64,000 nucleotides of DNA from positions 62,001-126,000 of the forward strand of contig JALHPO010000004.1 of the NCBI GenBank assembly GCA_022842445.1, read 5' to 3'. A program made the position numbers and the translations under genes. Below, one piece after another: positions 12,833 through 22,235 of the stretch. Below the pieces are notes generated by a model, which saw only the letters and a list, made by a program, of their open reading frames with translations, was not told the origin of the DNA and did not search any database. This DNA comes from Nitrospira sp. Its GTDB lineage: Bacteria; Nitrospirota; Nitrospiria; Nitrospirales; Nitrospiraceae. Position 1 is the first letter of the stretch. Every line of letters starts with the position of its first letter.

Positions 12833-13247
12833 ACCTGCGACTCCCTCTGCGACTTTCTACACTACAGCCTGGTCAATCCAGGTTGAACCGCATCATTTCA
12901 TATGCCCGCCGGAGAATCAAACCCGCTCGGCCACCCCGTTCACCGCCCGGCCATGAACAGTTTACATGCCCGGTTCACAAGGCGCGGCACTCAGAGGTAT
13001 CGGCCGTTCGCCAAACTGGACTTGGTCACCTATATATAGACGAATGCCTACCCTGTCAACGCCGAATGCAGTGTCAGCAATATCCCTGCTCGCGTCGAAA
13101 TATGCGTCGAGTGCGTCAGCCACCTCTGAGTAGAGGTGAGGCTAAGCCGAAATCTGTGGTATGTTGCGGCGCCACGGATGCAAACAATTCTGAGGCCGGC
13201 GGCGATTTCACCAATATTGGTTCCTGACACTTTTTCTCTTCTGATTG
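12833..13247. other. Long leader region of the ACT gene and promoter-proximal gap
   Basis: This 415-base stretch has no supported gene. Its right part contains the promoter described separately; the left 200 bases would be the transcribed leader of the ACT gene. The leader contains short complementary segments and a tRNA-like stretch (GTGGCCGAGCGGG, minus strand, near 12925) that cannot be folded into a tRNA. A structured regulatory leader is possible but I recognise no known riboswitch. Confidence 0.35.
13031..13059 (-). promoter_or_regulatory. Sigma70-type promoter upstream of the ACT gene
   Basis: On the minus strand TTGACA (13059-13054) and TATATA (13036-13031) are separated by exactly 17 bases, a near-consensus sigma70 promoter. 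Transcription would start near 13024, giving a leader of about 190 bases before the tandem-ACT gene at 12832, long enough to hold regulatory structure. Confidence 0.65.
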
Positions 13248-13832
13248 TCAGCTGGCTCCAGGTTTGGCCGCCGATCCGAAGAGGACGTCCATCATTGCCG
13301 GCACAACCGAACTGGCAACCGGTTGCGTATTGAAGATGGTCATCTCTTGGAATTTGACGGAGGCCTCTGCTGTCGGTTGCCCCGCGAGGTGAGCTCGGAT
13401 TGTGAGAGCCTTGATGATAGGGCGCATGTCCCATCCCCACAGTTCATCGTACGAGATGATCACGGCGTCCTCACGCGGCGCCAGCTGGGTTGGTCCCATC
13501 GCTGCGCTCCTACCTTGCTCCTTTAGGTATTTCACGATCTCAAGCGGAACGTCCAGCTTCACATCTCCGCGGACGCGACCCCTCGCGTATTTCTCATAAT
13601 CCAGCGTGTATCCAGGGATCAACGCAGCACCGAGATAGTCATAGTCAACCTTCTCGGTAGCGCCGTTCACGACGACGTAGAAGCTCTTCGTGGTCGCGAG
13701 GCTCGTAGTGCTGCCCAGTAAGTCATAGTGGCGAAACGATGCACAGCTCGAGATGGCCAAGACACTTGCGAGCAAGAGCAAGGGGAAGCGCCCTGGGATC
13801 TTGTGCTGTTTGAAAAACAAGGACGGGGACAT
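13248..13832 (-). CDS. Lipoprotein of unknown function
   Basis: The start at 13832 (MSPSLFFK) has GGAGG nine bases upstream and gives 194 residues; the frame is open for 20 more codons upstream. A hydrophobic signal ends in a lipobox (SVLAISSCASF, cysteine near residue 30), so it is probably a membrane-anchored lipoprotein. The rest is soluble and mixed alpha/beta, with a conserved-looking YDELWGWDMRPIIKAL segment and an SVKFQEM strand. I do not recognise the family; the pattern resembles DUF4136-like or CsgG-like lipoproteins only loosely. It is monocistronic. Confidence 0.7.
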   Translation of the reverse strand: MSPSLFFKQHKIPGRFPLLLLASVLAISSCASFRHYDLLGSTTSLATTKSFYVVVNGATEKVDYDYLGAALIPGYTLDYEKYARGRVRGDVKLDVPLEIVKYLKEQGRSAAMGPTQLAPREDAVIISYDELWGWDMRPIIKALTIRAHLAGQPTAEASVKFQEMTIFNTQPVASSVVPAMMDVLFGSAAKPGAS

Positions 13833-14242
13833 TCTACTTTTCCTCCAGATTCTGCGGGCAGCCGATGGGCCGATGACTCGCATCAAGACCAAAGAGTGTG
13901 GCCGTTCGCGTTATCCAGCCTGCCGATCCGAATGGCGCGCCCCAATGACGCTCTGTCGGATCCGTTGCATCTCTCTCTTCCACTGCCCCATTCACGCACG
14001 TGAGCCATGGTTCTGGTCTCGCAACGGGTCCGGAGTCTACTGGCCGAGCAAATGGACAAACGCCTGATCGTCTCCCTCCGCATGAAAGACCACAGCACGA
14101 CCATTGCCACGATTGATGACGTGGTAGCAGTAGTCCCCGACTGCGGCTCGCGCCGCACGCGGCATCCTCACACCCTCGTTAGTTCATCAGACTGCCAAGA
14201 AATATAGAATATCCCCGTTTCTTCATCGCACCTTTGTGTTCG
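13833..14242. other. Gap at the edge of the AT-richer insert
   Basis: About 410 bases separate the lipoprotein gene from the two-gene unit at 14243. Short open frames exist on both strands (for example 66 codons at 14007-14207, plus strand), but none has a ribosome binding site, recognisable domain or consistent codon use. Base composition falls towards AT from about 14190, marking the left edge of the accessory patch. Confidence 0.4.
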
Positions 14243-14653
14243 CTATGCCTGTTCGTCTTCTTCATCGTCTTCATCGTACTCTTTCTCCACATTCTCTTCG
14301 ATCCACTCCTTCGTGATCCATGTGTTCTTGTAATTAATCGTTTGTTTGTTACGACTTTCGAAGCTATCCAACGCAGCGCGGTACTGTCCTAGGATCAAGA
14401 CGGCGTCACTATTTTGAGGCAACTCCTCCTCAGACAGGGCATCCAAATACGAAGCACTTTCTTCTTGTTTCACAATGTCTTTAATGTCTGTCAACAGGCG
14501 GTTAAGAATCTTTATTTTTGTACCACTCACAATTCCATCCTGCTTTTTCTTTGCGAACTCCCTCATTTCCAAGAGCGCTGAATCGAGCATTGGGGAAAGG
14601 AATCTGAATCGCTTGACGTCCTCCTCTGTCGGAGCTGTCTCTTTATCAGTCAT
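14243..14653 (-). CDS. Small acidic protein of unknown function, partner of the PD-(D/E)XK gene
   Basis: The start at 14653 (MTDKETAPTEED) has GAGGGAA upstream and lies seven bases after the stop of the larger gene at 14661, so the two are one transcript. The 136-residue protein is helical and charged, with a central motif SGTKIKILNRLLTDIKDIVKQEE and a strongly acidic C-terminal tail rich in Glu/Asp. I do not recognise the family. An acidic partner encoded next to a putative nuclease could be an inhibitor or a specificity subunit, but this is inference. The DNA is visibly more AT-rich than the flanking housekeeping genes. Confidence 0.75.
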   Translation of the reverse strand: MTDKETAPTEEDVKRFRFLSPMLDSALLEMREFAKKKQDGIVSGTKIKILNRLLTDIKDIVKQEESASYLDALSEEELPQNSDAVLILGQYRAALDSFESRNKQTINYKNTWITKEWIEENVEKEYDEDDEEDEQA

Positions 14654-14660
14654 GGTTCCC

Positions 14661-16049
14661 TCACTTTGGCAGCAGCCGCGTAAATTCAATGAACTTCTTC
14701 TTAACGACATCAGACGGATCTCGGCCGGAATCTAAAAGGGACATCATCAGCTCTAGATCTCGATCATCTAGCACAAGTATCGCCACTCTTTTTGAGGAAT
14801 GGAGGTCAACAATATTCTTCGTCACAGAAGACGGAAGTGGATTTCGAGTCAATAAGACACCGAATCGACCAAACTCTTCATCAAGGTATCGAAATAGCTG
14901 GTTTACATGCTCGGAATCTAAGGTGCGGACATTCTTCATCTCGAAGACCGGTTGTCGGGCTTCGTAACGATCACGAATGTCACGCCAAAAGTTGCTTTTT
15001 CCATCGTTATAGAAGATGAGATCACGGATATGAGCACCGGATACAGTTCGTACCCTATTTTCCGCAAACTCTAGAGTTGGATAAAGCAACGATGACAGCA
15101 ATTCGAAAACGAGATCTTCGTAACGACGATCAGCGCTATTTGTCGAGCCAGCAGGAAGCTCTCGTAGCTCTTTGTACTTTGTTCTTAGGGTCACGGATGT
15201 TAGGGGAGAAAATAACGGGTCTGGATGGCACTGGTTTCCGAATTTTTCCCGCTCGGATACATACCTTTCGACTTCAACATAGTTCCGCGAATTGAATTCG
15301 AGCACGGCTTCTTTCGCAACACGCTTATTTCGCCTATCAGACTCCAAGACACGCGCGGCGAAGGACGACCGGTAATAGTCCTCGTAATTGATCCATGGCA
15401 GCCGTCGAAGCATATCGAGTGGAACGAGGAGAATCGGAGATCCATCCACAGGGTTATAAGGCACGGCAACTTCTGGTGCCGGAACCCACAGCCTCCGAGA
15501 CGGATCGTACACTTGCCCGAGGCGAGTCTTTCGCACCGGAATCTTATGAATCGCAGCTTGTTCGGCCGTGTACTCAAGAAAGAACCGCTTGAGAATTGAG
15601 CTTGCTGTGTCGCTTGCACGATCCTCCGCAAAGTTTGGAACCACAAGTTGCAACTCCTCCATGTGGCGGATGCGGCCTTCCAGGAGCTGGGGTATTGCCT
15701 CATGAGTATGAAGGATTGAGCCTATGAGTTTTGGTCCGATATTGCTTCCCTGGCGAGACCCTAAGGCGTATCCCAAACCCATCGCAAGCGGTTCCTTGCA
15801 CCCGGCGAGAAGTAGAGCAGCAGCTTCGACATTACCGGCTCGAAGATGCTCACTGACTAGCCGAAAAAATCCGACTACCTCCTCGTGCATTGCACGATAC
15901 GTTGGTTTATCGGAGATCCACAGCAAGAACGGGTCCACGTAGAGTGGGATATCGCGGTGTAGCCGTGGAATTGCAAACCCAACGTCGTCTTGCGAGAAGT
16001 CGGCACCAAAGACGTCAATAAGTCTAGGATTGGCTACTTGTTTGACCAT
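14661..16049 (-). CDS. Uncharacterised protein with C-terminal PD-(D/E)XK nuclease-like core
   Basis: I start this at the ATG at 16049 (MVKQVANPRLIDV), 462 residues; a TTG at 16070 in the same frame is an alternative. The N-terminal half has a conserved-looking DVGF-x-IP...PLYVDPFLLW segment and FAEDRASD...FFLEYTAEQ. The C-terminal part has the layout of a restriction-endonuclease fold: helix RYEDLVFELL (about 309), strand with Asp343 in HIRDLIF, then Glu370-x-Lys372 in PVFEMKN, and a following helix NQLFRYLDEEF. This fits a DNA-cleaving or nuclease-derived protein, though no activity is proved. It forms an operon with the small acidic gene downstream and lies in an AT-richer patch, suggesting horizontal acquisition and perhaps a defence role. 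Confidence 0.75.
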   Translation of the reverse strand: MVKQVANPRLIDVFGADFSQDDVGFAIPRLHRDIPLYVDPFLLWISDKPTYRAMHEEVVGFFRLVSEHLRAGNVEAAALLLAGCKEPLAMGLGYALGSRQGSNIGPKLIGSILHTHEAIPQLLEGRIRHMEELQLVVPNFAEDRASDTASSILKRFFLEYTAEQAAIHKIPVRKTRLGQVYDPSRRLWVPAPEVAVPYNPVDGSPILLVPLDMLRRLPWINYEDYYRSSFAARVLESDRRNKRVAKEAVLEFNSRNYVEVERYVSEREKFGNQCHPDPLFSPLTSVTLRTKYKELRELPAGSTNSADRRYEDLVFELLSSLLYPTLEFAENRVRTVSGAHIRDLIFYNDGKSNFWRDIRDRYEARQPVFEMKNVRTLDSEHVNQLFRYLDEEFGRFGVLLTRNPLPSSVTKNIVDLHSSKRVAILVLDDRDLELMMSLLDSGRDPSDVVKKKFIEFTRLLPK

Positions 16050-16070
16050 GCGAACAGTATTGCTGCTCAA

Positions 16071-16561
16071 CAGCCCCGTGGATCAGCGACGTCCGCGGAG
16101 CAAACGCAGTTTGTTTAGCGGAGGCCCGCTACAACCGCAGGTTAGGCTGCGCTTCGCAGACCAGCCAGCGGATGCTCATCCGCGAGGCCGTTGAGTCGAC
16201 GCGAAACGTCGGCTCAACTATGTTTAGGCCGATCCGCATAAGAGCGGGTTTCGCCCATTTCTATCCATATAATATGCTTCCCGTGTTGGGTTCACACCCC
16301 ATCCAGTGGGCTGCGAAGGCGCATGAGCCTGGTGGAACTGTCAGAATTTGAACCCGCGTCGGGCGCAACACCCGGACGGTTATTGCCCACGACTCAAGGA
16401 ACCGTGCTCAGCAGTCAGTAGTTCTTCACAGGACGTATTTTATTGAGGGGAAAACTTATAGGGCGAACCGGCCTACATGGCATACCACCATGCAGGCCTC
16501 ATCCATCGGCGCCACTTATGAATGAACAAGGACTGTCCACACAAGCGGAGCCACTTCTAGT
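16071..16561. other. Structured gene-free region between the accessory unit and nrdJ
   Basis: About 490 bases have no supported gene. The right part contains a hairpin of 11 bp with one mismatch (GGCCTACATGG 16470-16480 against CCATGCAGGCC 16488-16498) just beyond the nrdJ stop, which may end nrdJ transcription although no T-run follows. A smaller GC hairpin lies near 16358-16373. The left part holds the three stem-loops described separately. Confidence 0.45.
16147..16218. repeat. Three consecutive stem-loops upstream of the PD-(D/E)XK gene
   Basis: Within 72 bases there are three adjacent palindromes: CTGCG-ctt-CGCAG (16147-16159), GCGGATG-ct-CATCCGC (16168-16183) and a 12-bp stem with one mismatch, GTTGAGTCGACG-cgaaa-CGTCGGCTCAAC (16190-16218). 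GTTAGGC (16141-16147) and GTTGAGT/GCTCAAC resemble integron-type core sites, but their arrangement does not give a proper attC. They could be a recombination site, an mRNA leader structure or a protein-binding array for the neighbouring genes. Confidence 0.5.
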
Positions 16562-19500
16562 TTACGAGCAGCCACTCGTCGAGCCGCAGCTGACACACTT
16601 CAGGCAGGTGCCGTTTCGCACCATCGTGAACTGTTTGCATTCGGGACAAGGATCGCCCTCATACCCCTTCACCTTGGCGCTTTGCACTTCGGTCAGGGTG
16701 AGCGTTTCACGCGTGATTTCAACCTGCCGGGCCACACTGTGTCCATTGCCATGCCCGTTCCCCTTCCCGCCGTTCCGTCGAATCGGGAGGTGCTCCGTAA
16801 TGACCGATGACTTGGCCAGAGCATTGAGATCCGCTTCCTCGTCGAAGCACTCGGGGTCCATCTCGTCTTTTTTCACCGAATCCATCCGCAGGTCTTCTTC
16901 CTTGACCTGCGCCAGGTCATAACGATCCAGATAGGTAACCGCCAATTCCCGGAAAATATAATCGATGATGGACGTCGACATTTTGATGCGGTCGTTCAAC
17001 TTCACCGGCCCGTTGGGCTCGAATCTGGTAAAGACGAACGCCTCGACGAATTCCTCCAGCGGCACACCATGCTGCAGGCCGAGAGAAATGGCGATCGCAA
17101 AGCAATTCATGAGACTTCGGAAGGCCGCGCCTTCCTTGTGCATATCCAGGAAGATTTCTCCGACGGTGCCGTCCTCATATTCGCCGGTGCGGAGATACAA
17201 CTTATGTCCCCCGACGATCGCTTTCTGCGTATATCCGTTGCGCCTGCTCGGCAACGGCCGCCGTTTGGCGAGATAGCGAACGAGCACGCGCTCGGCGACT
17301 TTCTCCGCCATCGCCACGACATCGCTCACAGCCTCGACCGTCTTGCCGCTGTCGGTTGACGCGCTCAATGGCTGGCTGAGCTTTGACCCGTCACGGTAGA
17401 GGGCCACCGCCTTGACCATGCTCTTCCAGGCCAACAGATACGCAGCCTTGACGTCTTCCAATGTGGCATCAGCCGGCATATTGATGGTCTTGCTGATCGC
17501 GCCGCTGATGAACGGCTGCGCCGCGGCCATCATACGGATATGGGCGTCCACGGCGATCGACCGTTGCCCGATGCGGCCGCACCGGTTGGCGCAGTCGAAT
17601 ACCGGAAGATGCTCGGTTTTCAGATGTGGCGCCCCTTCCACCGTCATCGTGCCGCAGCAGAAATCGTTCGCAGCCGCGATTTCTTCCTGCGTGAAGCCGA
17701 GCGCCTTGAGCATATTAAAGTTAGCTTCGTTCAATTGCGCTTGGGTGAACCTCAGCTTCTCCAAACAAAAGGCTTCCCCGAACGTGAATTTATTGAACAC
17801 GAACTGGATTTCAAACGCCTGGGCCAGGCTACCTTCCAATCGCGCCAGGGCCGTGTCATCGAAGCCTTTGAGACGCAAGGATTCGTGGTTGATGAACGGC
17901 GCATCCTTGAGCGTTTGCGCGCCGACACAATAGCGCACGATGTCCTGTGCCTGCTCGTCCGTATATCCCAACGTCGCCAAGGCCGCGGGCAGGCTTTGGT
18001 TGATGATCTTGAAGTATCCGCCGCCGGCCAGCTTCTTGAACTTCACGAGCGCAAAATCCGGTTCGATGCCGGTGGTATCGCAATCCATGACCAGCCCGAT
18101 CGTGCCGGTCGGAGCGATGACCGTTACTTGCGCATTGCGATACCCGTACGCCGTACCCAGTTCGAGCGCGTGATCCCATGCCCGCCTTGCGGCCAGGAGC
18201 AGGTCGGGCGGGCAATGTTCCGGCTGAATCCCAGCCGGAACGATCGTGAGCCCTTCGTATTCTTCGCGGGAGACATTGTAAGCCGCCCGGCGGTGATTAC
18301 GGATCACCCGCAGCATGTGCTCGCGGTTTTTCGCATAGCCCGGAAACGGCGAGAGCTCAGCGGCCATTTCAGCGGAGGCGCTGTAGGATTCGCCGGTCAT
18401 GATGGAAGTCACAGCGCCGCAGATCGCCAGGGCCTTGGGTGAATCGTAGGGAATCCCCTGGCGCATAAGGACCGTGCCCATATTGGCATAGCCCAATCCA
18501 AGCGTGCGGAACTCGTAGCTTTTCTCGGCGATCGACCGGCTCGGGAACGACGCCATCAAGACGCTGATTTCCAATGCAATCGTCCACAATCGCACGGCGT
18601 GCCGGAAGTGTTCCAATTCAAATTGGCCGTCCGCCGTATAGAACGTCGCGAGATTGAGCGACGCCAGATTGCAGGCCGTGTCGTCCAAAAACATATACTC
18701 CGAACAGGGATTCGACGCATTGATACGGCCGTCGTCGGGGCAGGTGTGCCATTCGTTGATCGTGGTGTCGTATTGCGTCCCGGGGTCGGCGCAAATCCAT
18801 GCCGCCCACGCGATCCGATCCCAGAGGTCACGGGCCTTGATGGTCTTGCAGGCCTTGCCGTCGATACGTCGCTTCAATTGCCAGTCACCGTCGGCTTCAA
18901 GCACGGAGAAAAACTGATTGGGAATTCTGACACTGTTGTTCGAATTCTGCCCGGACACGGTTTGATAGGCCTTACCGTCCCAATTGGTGTCATATTCGTG
19001 AAAAACAAAGTGTGTGAACCCCTGCTGCGCATAGGAAAACATCCGTTGTATATAGGCTTCCGGCACCATGTCCCGCCGGGCCGACGCCAGGGCTTCCCGC
19101 AGCACCGAATTCGTCTTGTGGTCGAGATCAAGCTTTATACAGCCCTCGCCGTCGACCATATGGCAGGCCTTCAGAACAGCATTCAACCGCTGGGCGCAGA
19201 TCTTTGACCCGGTCACCATCGCCGCGACCTTCTGCTCCTCGACGACTTTCCATTCGATGAACTCTTCGATATCGGGATGATCCAGGTCCAGGCAGACCAT
19301 CTTGGCGGCGCGCCTGGTCGTTCCACCGGATTTGATGGCGCCGGCAGCCCGATCGCCGATCCTCAGGAAGGACATGAGGCCGGAAGATCTTCCTCCGCCG
19401 GAGAGTCCTTCCCCATCGCCACGCAACCGTGAAAAGTTCGTGCCGGTTCCGGACCCGTACTTGAATAACCGCGCCTCACGAATCCAGAGATCCATGATCC

Positions 19501-20089
19501 CGTTTTCATTGACAAGGTCGTCTTCAACCGATTGGATAAAGCAGGCGTGCGGCTGGGGATGTTCGAACGCATTCGAGGCTTTGGCGACCTCTTGGGTCTT
19601 AGGGTCTACGTAGTAGTGCCCCTGCGCAGGCCCCGACAATCCATAGGCATAATGCAGTCCCGTGTTGAACCATTGCGGAGAGTTCGGAGCCGCCATCTGG
19701 CGGGCGAGCATGTAACACATTTCGTCGTGGAAGGCTTCGGAATCTTCGGATGTCTTGAAATAGCCGTAGGACTTGCCCCAATGCGTCCAGCACCCGGCCA
19801 TTCGCTCGAAGACCTGGCGGGCATCACGTTCCCCGCCGAGAACCGGTTTGCCGTCAGCGCCTGTCAGCGGCTGTCCATTCTGATCCCGCTGAGGAACTCC
19901 GGCTTTCCGGAAGTACTTTTGAGCCAAAATATCGATAGCCAGCTGAGACCATTGATCGGGAACATCGATATTGTCGAGCTTGAACACGGTCGATCCGTCG
20001 GGATTGCGAATCTCGGACGACCGCTTCACGAAGGTCATACCGTCATAGGGGCTCTGGCCGCGACGGGTGAATCTGCGTTCAATCCTCAC
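16562..20089 (-). CDS. nrdJ: Adenosylcobalamin-dependent ribonucleotide reductase (class II), long form
   Basis: This enzyme makes deoxyribonucleotides with a thiyl radical generated from coenzyme B12 and needs no oxygen or small subunit. The 1175-residue chain starts at GTG with GGAGG well placed. The reductase core shows the substrate-pocket cysteine ([12 protein letters not shown]), GSGTGTNFS, the radical-cysteine loop [11 protein letters not shown] and CNLASLNL, and TGTIG near the phosphate site. The last 30 residues form a cysteine-rich tail (CPECKQ...CLKCVSCG...C) typical of the long class II enzymes, combining a zinc ribbon and redox cysteines. It is monocistronic, behind a promoter with NrdR-like sites. 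A second class II gene is at 58834. Confidence 0.95.
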   Translation of the reverse strand: MRIERRFTRRGQSPYDGMTFVKRSSEIRNPDGSTVFKLDNIDVPDQWSQLAIDILAQKYFRKAGVPQRDQNGQPLTGADGKPVLGGERDARQVFERMAGCWTHWGKSYGYFKTSEDSEAFHDEMCYMLARQMAAPNSPQWFNTGLHYAYGLSGPAQGHYYVDPKTQEVAKASNAFEHPQPHACFIQSVEDDLVNENGIMDLWIREARLFKYGSGTGTNFSRLRGDGEGLSGGGRSSGLMSFLRIGDRAAGAIKSGGTTRRAAKMVCLDLDHPDIEEFIEWKVVEEQKVAAMVTGSKICAQRLNAVLKACHMVDGEGCIKLDLDHKTNSVLREALASARRDMVPEAYIQRMFSYAQQGFTHFVFHEYDTNWDGKAYQTVSGQNSNNSVRIPNQFFSVLEADGDWQLKRRIDGKACKTIKARDLWDRIAWAAWICADPGTQYDTTINEWHTCPDDGRINASNPCSEYMFLDDTACNLASLNLATFYTADGQFELEHFRHAVRLWTIALEISVLMASFPSRSIAEKSYEFRTLGLGYANMGTVLMRQGIPYDSPKALAICGAVTSIMTGESYSASAEMAAELSPFPGYAKNREHMLRVIRNHRRAAYNVSREEYEGLTIVPAGIQPEHCPPDLLLAARRAWDHALELGTAYGYRNAQVTVIAPTGTIGLVMDCDTTGIEPDFALVKFKKLAGGGYFKIINQSLPAALATLGYTDEQAQDIVRYCVGAQTLKDAPFINHESLRLKGFDDTALARLEGSLAQAFEIQFVFNKFTFGEAFCLEKLRFTQAQLNEANFNMLKALGFTQEEIAAANDFCCGTMTVEGAPHLKTEHLPVFDCANRCGRIGQRSIAVDAHIRMMAAAQPFISGAISKTINMPADATLEDVKAAYLLAWKSMVKAVALYRDGSKLSQPLSASTDSGKTVEAVSDVVAMAEKVAERVLVRYLAKRRPLPSRRNGYTQKAIVGGHKLYLRTGEYEDGTVGEIFLDMHKEGAAFRSLMNCFAIAISLGLQHGVPLEEFVEAFVFTRFEPNGPVKLNDRIKMSTSIIDYIFRELAVTYLDRYDLAQVKEEDLRMDSVKKDEMDPECFDEEADLNALAKSSVITEHLPIRRNGGKGNGHGNGHSVARQVEITRETLTLTEVQSAKVKGYEGDPCPECKQFTMVRNGTCLKCVSCGSTSGCS

Positions 20090-20209
20090 AGTAGCCCTCC
20101 TTCCAGAGACATCATAGAAACCATCGGCTTATACCTTACAAGATCGGGAGACGCTCATACAGACACAGACAATATCTACTGCTAAACAACCGGTGCCGGT
20201 CGTGGAGAG

Positions 20210-20255
20210 ACTACATATAGCTATGCGGATATTTTGTCAACACTAAATGTTGTGG
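20210..20255 (-). promoter_or_regulatory. Promoter of nrdJ with two NrdR-box-like sites
   Basis: On the minus strand TTGACA (20240-20235) and TATGTA (20217-20212) are 17 bases apart, a strong sigma70 promoter giving a leader of about 115 bases. The 16-mer ACACTAAATGTTGTGG (20240-20255) matches the known NrdR consensus (acaCwAtATaTwGwgt) at 13 positions and abuts the -35 box. A weaker 16-mer (20210-20225, ACTACATATAGCTATG) covers the -10 box. Their centres are 30 bp apart, about three helical turns, as in known NrdR-repressed promoters. Repression by dATP/ATP-sensing NrdR is inferred. Confidence 0.55.
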
Positions 20256-20399
20256 CCAGGCTGGGGAATGCGAGGGAAAGCTGTGGATAGCCGCGAATCG
20301 TATCTCGGAGCCGAATCTCACCCTGACACAGGTGAGTTATCCACAGAAACGGGGTCCCAATAGGCTCGATAATCTGACTTTTTGCTTCAACCGTCAGAA

Positions 20400-20771
20400 T
20401 TAAAACGCCATCCGTCCGATTCTTAGCGTTGTTTCCTCCAGGCCTTTGATCGGAATGAAGCGGCCACCGACCCCAAGCACGACGACCTTCGCATCGGCTA
20501 TCTGAGTCTCGTATTGGCTTACCACCCCCCAGTTACGCCGGACGGTAGCCGGCCGCACAACGCCTGCAATCAGCTTCTTACTCTGGGAACGAAAGACGTC
20601 CCGAATGAGTTGCTGCTCTCGAGAGGGTGTGCGCTGGTCCATTCGATCGATCGCCCGACCCAATTCCTGTTCGACAAATTGCAAGTAGTCGTCCATCGTC
20701 GGATTCGACAAGGCCAGGCCGACCGCCCCGGCAAGCGTCAACACTATGCCGGCCAAACGAACAAGACTCAT
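20400..20771 (-). CDS. Small exported or anchored protein, DUF4359-like
   Basis: The 123-residue protein starts at ATG 20771 with AAAGGAG seven bases upstream. Residues 5-22 form one hydrophobic segment that serves as a signal anchor, followed by NPTMDDYLQFVEQEL, a pattern seen in the small DUF4359 family, then a helical and a beta segment ending near LRIGRMAF. No catalytic motif is visible and the function is unknown. It lies 22 bases downstream of the AmpG-like permease gene and is probably co-transcribed with it. Confidence 0.7.
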   Translation of the reverse strand: MSLVRLAGIVLTLAGAVGLALSNPTMDDYLQFVEQELGRAIDRMDQRTPSREQQLIRDVFRSQSKKLIAGVVRPATVRRNWGVVSQYETQIADAKVVVLGVGGRFIPIKGLEETTLRIGRMAF

Positions 20772-20793
20772 GACGCTCCTTTACCAGGCAGAC

Positions 20794-22059
20794 TCATGCC
20801 GCAGGGGAGAACGCCGGCGTCCGCTCCTTCTGCTCTTGCTCGATACGGTGCCGCAGGCTCCACACCGCCAGGATTCCCGGCAAGGCCACGACAAGCGTCA
20901 AGACGAAGAACTGCGTCCATCCCACTGCAGCAACGATCTCCGCCGAGGGGCGGCCGGCAAATACCCGCCCCAACGCCTCCAGTGAAGACAACAGCGCAAA
21001 TTGGGTGGCCGTATACCGCGGATCGCAGAGCGACATGACCAACGCAACAAATGCAGCCGTGCCCATTCCTCCTGTCACATTTTCAATCACGATCGCCGTC
21101 ATCAGCATTGCCGAACTCTTTCCCACCATGGCCAACAGGGCAAAGCCGAGATTTGAGACGGCCTGTAACAGACCGAAGATCAGCAGTGACGGCACAAGCC
21201 CGGTCCGGGTCATCATGACGCCTCCGATCAATGCGCCGAAGAGTGTCGCGAAAACTCCGATGCCTTTTGCTGCTCCGACGTCCGTGACCGAGAACCCGAC
21301 TCCCCCGATCAGAAATGCCGTTTGCAATGAAGACGCAAAGGCATCCCCGAGTTTGTACAGGACGATGACGGCCAAAAACCCGATCGCTTGGGGCCTTGAA
21401 AAAAACTCCCGGAGCGGCGCTCCGACGGCCTCGGCAAGACTCTTGGGGGGATCGGCGACACGGGTCGGCTCAGGACTCAACAGAATGGCCGAAAGCCCCG
21501 CCATCATCACGGCCGCCATTGCAAGATACGTTGCTTGCCAGCCCACATAATCCGCCAACACCAGCGCGCCGGCGCCGGCTGCCAAGAGAGCGACGCGATA
21601 CCCATTGACCCACACAGCCGCGCCTAAGCCACGTTCGTGCGGATGCAGCGTATCCGTGCGATAGGCATCAAAGACGATGTCCAGCGATGCAGAGAGAAAC
21701 GCGACCAGAAGCGCGAACGCAGCTAACTGTTCCGGATGTGTGCGCGGACTGGTCAACGCCATCAGCCCCAGTCCGACCGCAACACACAGTTGAGTCAGCA
21801 TCATCCAGCCGCGCCGCCGCCCAAGCCAGGGCGGCACGATCCGATCCATAAGCGGGGCCCAGAGGAATTTCAACGTATAGGGAAGACCAACCAGTGTGAA
21901 AATACCGATCGTCCTCAGATCGACCCCCTCCACGGTAAGCCACGCTTGCAACGTCCCGGCGGTGAGCGCCAGGGGCAGACCGGATGCGAAGCCAAGCGGT
22001 AACATCACGGCAAGACGCCGGTTCATCAATGCGGCCAGCCCGGTTGAATGTTCCTTCAC
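20794..22059 (-). CDS. ampG: AmpG-type major facilitator permease
   Basis: The 421-residue protein has about twelve transmembrane segments and the AmpG pattern: GFASGLPLALTAGTLQAWL near the N terminus, GLPYTLKFLWAPLMDR and DIVFDAYRTDTL in the first half. AmpG imports anhydromuropeptides from the periplasm for cell-wall recycling; related acetyl-CoA-transporter-like members share this signature. The start appears to be GTG with no strong ribosome binding site, so the true start may be slightly downstream. The presence of RlpA in the window fits active peptidoglycan turnover, but no amp resistance genes are near. Confidence 0.85.
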   Translation of the reverse strand: MKEHSTGLAALMNRRLAVMLPLGFASGLPLALTAGTLQAWLTVEGVDLRTIGIFTLVGLPYTLKFLWAPLMDRIVPPWLGRRRGWMMLTQLCVAVGLGLMALTSPRTHPEQLAAFALLVAFLSASLDIVFDAYRTDTLHPHERGLGAAVWVNGYRVALLAAGAGALVLADYVGWQATYLAMAAVMMAGLSAILLSPEPTRVADPPKSLAEAVGAPLREFFSRPQAIGFLAVIVLYKLGDAFASSLQTAFLIGGVGFSVTDVGAAKGIGVFATLFGALIGGVMMTRTGLVPSLLIFGLLQAVSNLGFALLAMVGKSSAMLMTAIVIENVTGGMGTAAFVALVMSLCDPRYTATQFALLSSLEALGRVFAGRPSAEIVAAVGWTQFFVLTLVVALPGILAVWSLRHRIEQEQKERTPAFSPAA

Positions 22060-22235
22060 TTGGAGCGCTCACATTGCAAAAATGGACGGAGCCCATCGGG
22101 CTTCGGGAAAGCACGACGCTCATGGCTAACGAACATGCAGAATACCATCGCCGCTTCCCACTTCCTCAGTAGAATCAAAAAACATGCCTGAAGCGGCAAA
22201 GAGATACCAGGAGGCATCGTCGACGACGAAGAGCG

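Noticed and set aside
12890..12960. tRNA-like stretch (GTGGCCGAGCGGG and TTTGATTC, minus strand).
   Set aside because: Only D-arm-like and T-loop-like pieces are present; they are too close together and no acceptor stem or anticodon arm can be formed.
14007..14207. 66-codon plus-strand frame.
   Set aside because: No ribosome binding site, overlaps an equally open minus-strand frame and has no domain-like sequence.
16141..16220. Integron attC site.
   Set aside because: GTTRRRY and RYYYAAC motifs occur, but not in the order and spacing of one attC, and there is no second site after the genes and no integrase.
16230..16420. tmRNA (3' end-like GGGTTCAAATTC...CCACCA on the minus strand).
   Set aside because: The T-stem does not pair, no 5' acceptor half or tag reading frame is present within the expected distance.
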